Below, piece after piece: positions 61,236-64,000 of a stretch of 64,000 nucleotides of DNA; positions within the stretch are counted from its first letter, which is position 1; each line of letters starts with the position of its first letter. The stretch comes from Winslowiella arboricola (GTDB taxonomy: Bacteria; Pseudomonadota; Gammaproteobacteria; Enterobacterales; Enterobacteriaceae). The position numbers and the translations under genes are program-made. The stretch is from contig NZ_JAODIM010000037.1 in assembly GCF_025527015.1 (NCBI RefSeq), forward strand, positions 1-64,000, in the 5' to 3' direction. Below the pieces are notes generated by a model, which was given only the letters and a program-made list of their open reading frames with translations, did not search any database and was not told where the DNA came from.

Positions 61236-62312
61236 TTATTCACCCCAGGTGGCTTCCAGCACCCTGACCCAGTTGCGATAACAGATTTTCTCCAGCAACG
61301 CGCGGTCGTAACCACGTTGCGCCAGCGCCTTCACTAATAGCGGCAGACCGGCGACATCTTTCATATCCGGCGGAATAGTGGTGCCGTCAAAATCGGAACC
61401 AAAACCCACGCCCTCTTCGCCGACTTTTTCCAGCAGATAATCCACATGACGCACAATCTCATCCACGGTGGCATCGGGACTCTTTTTGCCATCTTCACGC
61501 AGGAACATGGTGCCAAAATTCACGCCGACAAAGCCGTTGCGTTCGCGGATTGCCGCCAGTTGTTTATCGGTAAGATTGCGTGACTGCGCACAGAGCGCAT
61601 GGGCATTGGAGTGGCTGGCCACCAGCGGCGCGTCGGAGATAGTGGCGGTTTGCCAGAAGCCCTTCTCATCCATATGCGACAAGTCGACCATAATGCGCAG
61701 CTGGTTGCAGGCACGCACCAGCCGTAATCCGGCCTCCGTCAGACCGGCGCCAATATCCGGTGATGAAGGGAAGCGGAACGGCACGCCATCGCCAAAAATA
61801 TTGGGTCGGCTCCACAGCGGGCCAAGGGTGCGTAACCCGGCCGCGTACAAGACGTCCAGCAACTCGAGATCGGCATCCAGCGCCTCTGCACCTTCAATGT
61901 GCATCACCATCGCCAGCACCTTGTTTTCAATACTGTGACGAATATCCGCTGCGGTACGGCAGATTCTGGCCTGGCCATTAGAATTTTTTTCGATGCGAAT
62001 TAATGTGTTTAGCATCGAAAAAGTGATATTCCGCGCTTCTTCAATCGATGGTGTTTCAGGCACATCGGTGAAATTTAACTTGCCTGGCACATTTCTTGCC
62101 TTAACTCCCCCCGTTGGGACATAAGTCGCAAACAGACCACCGGCCATACCGCCCTGTCTGATACGCGGTAAATCCATCTGGCCCGCAGCAGGACCCTGCA
62201 GAAAAGCGCCAACCGGATCGGCAGCGTGTGAGCGCCACAGGCGCAGCAGCACATCATTGTGACCGTCAAAAACCGGCACAAGGTCGGCGTCAGAAAATAG
62301 CGTATCAGACAT
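61236..62312 (-). CDS. Membrane dipeptidase, peptidase family M19
   Basis: A 358-residue renal-dipeptidase-type zinc hydrolase. Metal ligands are visible in PVFDGHNDVLLRLW (HxD), the glutamate of MHIEGAEALD, and the histidines of VDLSHMDEKGFW and ASHSNAHAL; GFGSDFDGT closes the site. M19 enzymes cleave L-D or L-L dipeptides. No signal peptide is evident. Start MSDTLFSDADLVPV is taken over a 25-codon extension lying in the promoter region. It diverges from the peptide-binding protein. Confidence 0.9.
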   Translation of the reverse strand: MSDTLFSDADLVPVFDGHNDVLLRLWRSHAADPVGAFLQGPAAGQMDLPRIRQGGMAGGLFATYVPTGGVKARNVPGKLNFTDVPETPSIEEARNITFSMLNTLIRIEKNSNGQARICRTAADIRHSIENKVLAMVMHIEGAEALDADLELLDVLYAAGLRTLGPLWSRPNIFGDGVPFRFPSSPDIGAGLTEAGLRLVRACNQLRIMVDLSHMDEKGFWQTATISDAPLVASHSNAHALCAQSRNLTDKQLAAIRERNGFVGVNFGTMFLREDGKKSPDATVDEIVRHVDYLLEKVGEEGVGFGSDFDGTTIPPDMKDVAGLPLLVKALAQRGYDRALLEKICYRNWVRVLEATWGE

Positions 62313-62524
62313 AAGTTGAAGTCCCGTGAACGGATAAGCGGTAGAAGACAATGCATCATAAACGCGCATGCGCACAGGCGCTTGCACTGAAAAGAGGCAT
62401 CTTTTGTCGCCGGAGAAAATAAGTTGCTCCTGACAATATTAACCACCGCCTTCTGACAGAAGTCAAGGCGAAAACGACGCTTATACTTAAAAATAATATT
62501 AAATATCAACCAGTTGGAGATACC

Positions 62525-64000
62525 ATGGTTACCAGAAGACGTTTTCTTGCAGGATGCTCAGCGGTTCCGTTTCTTTCTTATCTTAGTCTGAACAGCAGCA
62601 GCGCCTTTGCCGCCACCCCGGCCAGCATGCTGGTAATGGCGATGCAGATCGACAATATGACCAGTCTGGATCCGGCAGAAAGCTTTGAAGCGATTGGCTC
62701 TGAAGTGACTGGCAACCTCTATCAACGTCTGGTGATGCCAAACCCGGAAAAACCAAGTGAAATCAGAGGCGAGCTGGCAAAAAGCTGGGAAGTCAGCAGC
62801 GACGGCAAAACCTTTACCTTCCATCTGGACCCGTCGGTGAAATTTTCCGATGGCAGCCCGCTGACCGCTGAAGATGCCGCTTTCTCATTGCAGCGCGTGG
62901 TGAAACTGGATAAAAGTCCGGCGTTTATTATCAATCAGTTTGGTTTTACCAAAGATAACGTTGAACAGATGATCGTGGCGAAGGATGCCAGTACGCTGGT
63001 GCTGAATCTCGCCGAACCGGCAGCGGAAACCTTCCTGCTCTATTGCCTGTCAGCGCCGGTAGGTAGCGTAGTGCAGAAGAAAGCGGCGCTGGCCAATCAG
63101 CAGGCCGGCGATCTGGGTAATGGCTGGATGAAACAGCAGAGCGCTGGTTCCGGCCCGTTCACCCTGCGCGCGTGGAAAGCCAGTGAAAGCATTATCCTCG
63201 AAAAAAACCCGCACAGCCCGTCGAAGAGCACCACCAAACGCGTGATTATCAAACATATCACCGATCCTTCCGCTCAGCTGCTGATGCTGCAGAAAGGCGA
63301 TGTCGATATCGCCCGCGATCTGACTACCGAACAGCTGAAACCGTTGCAGGGTGACAAAAACTTCAATGTCTATAAGACTGATGTTTCCACCATCATGCTG
63401 ATGTCATGCAATACCACCAATGAGCATCTGCAAAAGCCACAGGTGTGGCAGGCGCTGAAATGGGCAATTGACTACAACAGCATACAGCAAAATATTCTGC
63501 CGCTGACGCACAAAGTGCATCAGAGCTTCCTGCCTTCCGGCTTCCCGGCGGCGCTGGACGATCAGCCATTTAAAGTCGATGCCGCCAAAGCCAAAGCGCT
63601 GCTGGCCGAAGCGGGCTATGCAGATGGCTTTGAGATCACCCTCGATCACTACTCGGCACAGCCTTACCCGGATATCGCGCAGGCGCTGCAAACTCAGCTG
63701 GGCGCAGTGGGCATCAAAGTGTCGCTGATCTCTTCGGAAAACCGTCAGGTTCTGACCAAAATGCGCGCCCGTACCCATCAGCTGGCGCTGACCGCCTGGG
63801 GCGCGGACTATTTCGATCCAAACTCCAACACCGAAGCATTCTGCGTCAATACCGACAACAGCAGCGGCGCGCGGAACCGTACGCTCGCCTGGCGTTGCGG
63901 CTGGTCAGACGATGCATTTAACAAAATGACTGTCGCCGCGCTGCATGAAGCCGATCCGGCAAAACGCATTGCCTTGTATGAGCAGATTCAGCGTGAACAC
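62525..64000 (+). CDS. Dipeptide/oligopeptide ABC transporter substrate-binding protein (partial, runs off the window)
   Basis: 492 codons are visible and the frame is still open at the edge. It is an SBP family 5 protein (DppA/OppA type): RGELAKSWEVSSDGKTFTFH, VKFSDGSPLTAEDAAFSLQR and WQALKWAIDYNSI are typical. The signal peptide VTRRRFLAGCSAVPFL-YLSL has a twin-arginine motif, suggesting Tat export of a folded protein, which is uncommon in this family. GGAG precedes the ATG. Permease and ATPase genes probably follow outside the window. Confidence 0.92.
   Translation, partial: MVTRRRFLAGCSAVPFLSYLSLNSSSAFAATPASMLVMAMQIDNMTSLDPAESFEAIGSEVTGNLYQRLVMPNPEKPSEIRGELAKSWEVSSDGKTFTFHLDPSVKFSDGSPLTAEDAAFSLQRVVKLDKSPAFIINQFGFTKDNVEQMIVAKDASTLVLNLAEPAAETFLLYCLSAPVGSVVQKKAALANQQAGDLGNGWMKQQSAGSGPFTLRAWKASESIILEKNPHSPSKSTTKRVIIKHITDPSAQLLMLQKGDVDIARDLTTEQLKPLQGDKNFNVYKTDVSTIMLMSCNTTNEHLQKPQVWQALKWAIDYNSIQQNILPLTHKVHQSFLPSGFPAALDDQPFKVDAAKAKALLAEAGYADGFEITLDHYSAQPYPDIAQALQTQLGAVGIKVSLISSENRQVLTKMRARTHQLALTAWGADYFDPNSNTEAFCVNTDNSSGARNRTLAWRCGWSDDAFNKMTVAALHEADPAKRIALYEQIQREH

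Overview
The window is chromosomal DNA from an enterobacterium. The biotin, mod, gal, aroG, tol-pal, cyd, suc, sdh and gltA genes follow the Escherichia coli gene order in blocks. An EsaR/ExpR-like LuxR relic, a galT operon without galE, an orphan UrtE-like ATPase beside bioD and a fused Ada-AlkA protein point to the Erwiniaceae (Pantoea/Erwinia). That assignment is inferred from content and synteny; no database was searched.

Layout. 1-1700: a tandem REP array, AT-rich non-coding DNA and a LuxR-type quorum-sensing regulator broken by one in-frame stop. 1875-4365: a GNAT acetyltransferase and uvrB with an SOS box. 5284-11010: an orphan ABC ATPase, then bioBFCD and bioA diverging from a BirA operator. 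11083-15392: curA, a DJ-1-like gene, ybhB, pgl and ybhA. 15393-20672: molybdate uptake (modABC, modE, modF) with acrZ. 20673-25144: galTKM with two GalR operators, and gpmA with a Fur-like box. 25519-29291: an LTA-synthase-like sulfatase, aroG and ybgS. 29388-35891: an EvgAS-type phosphorelay overlapping zitB, then pnuC and nadA with a NadR box.

35956-38688: ogt and a divergent ada-alkA fusion flanking a 53-bp dyad, then two tRNA-Lys genes mixed with tRNA-derived repeats. 38853-44437: the tol-pal operon (ybgC-tolQRAB-pal-cpoB). 44643-47784: cytochrome bd oxidase (cydABX-ybgE). 48504-60167: the TCA block sdhCDAB-sucABCD and divergent gltA. 60246-64000: a LysR regulator, an M19 dipeptidase and a truncated Tat-type peptide-binding protein.

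Most of the window is conserved core metabolism: cofactor synthesis (biotin, NAD), molybdate uptake, galactose use, the TCA cycle with its terminal oxidase, and envelope integrity. The less ordinary material lies in the joints between these blocks: GTAG-headed REP elements at six loci, the dead quorum-sensing receptor, the phosphorelay inserted beside a zinc exporter, the alkylation-repair pair with its dyad, and tRNA-like 82-nt elements in the tRNA-Lys cluster.
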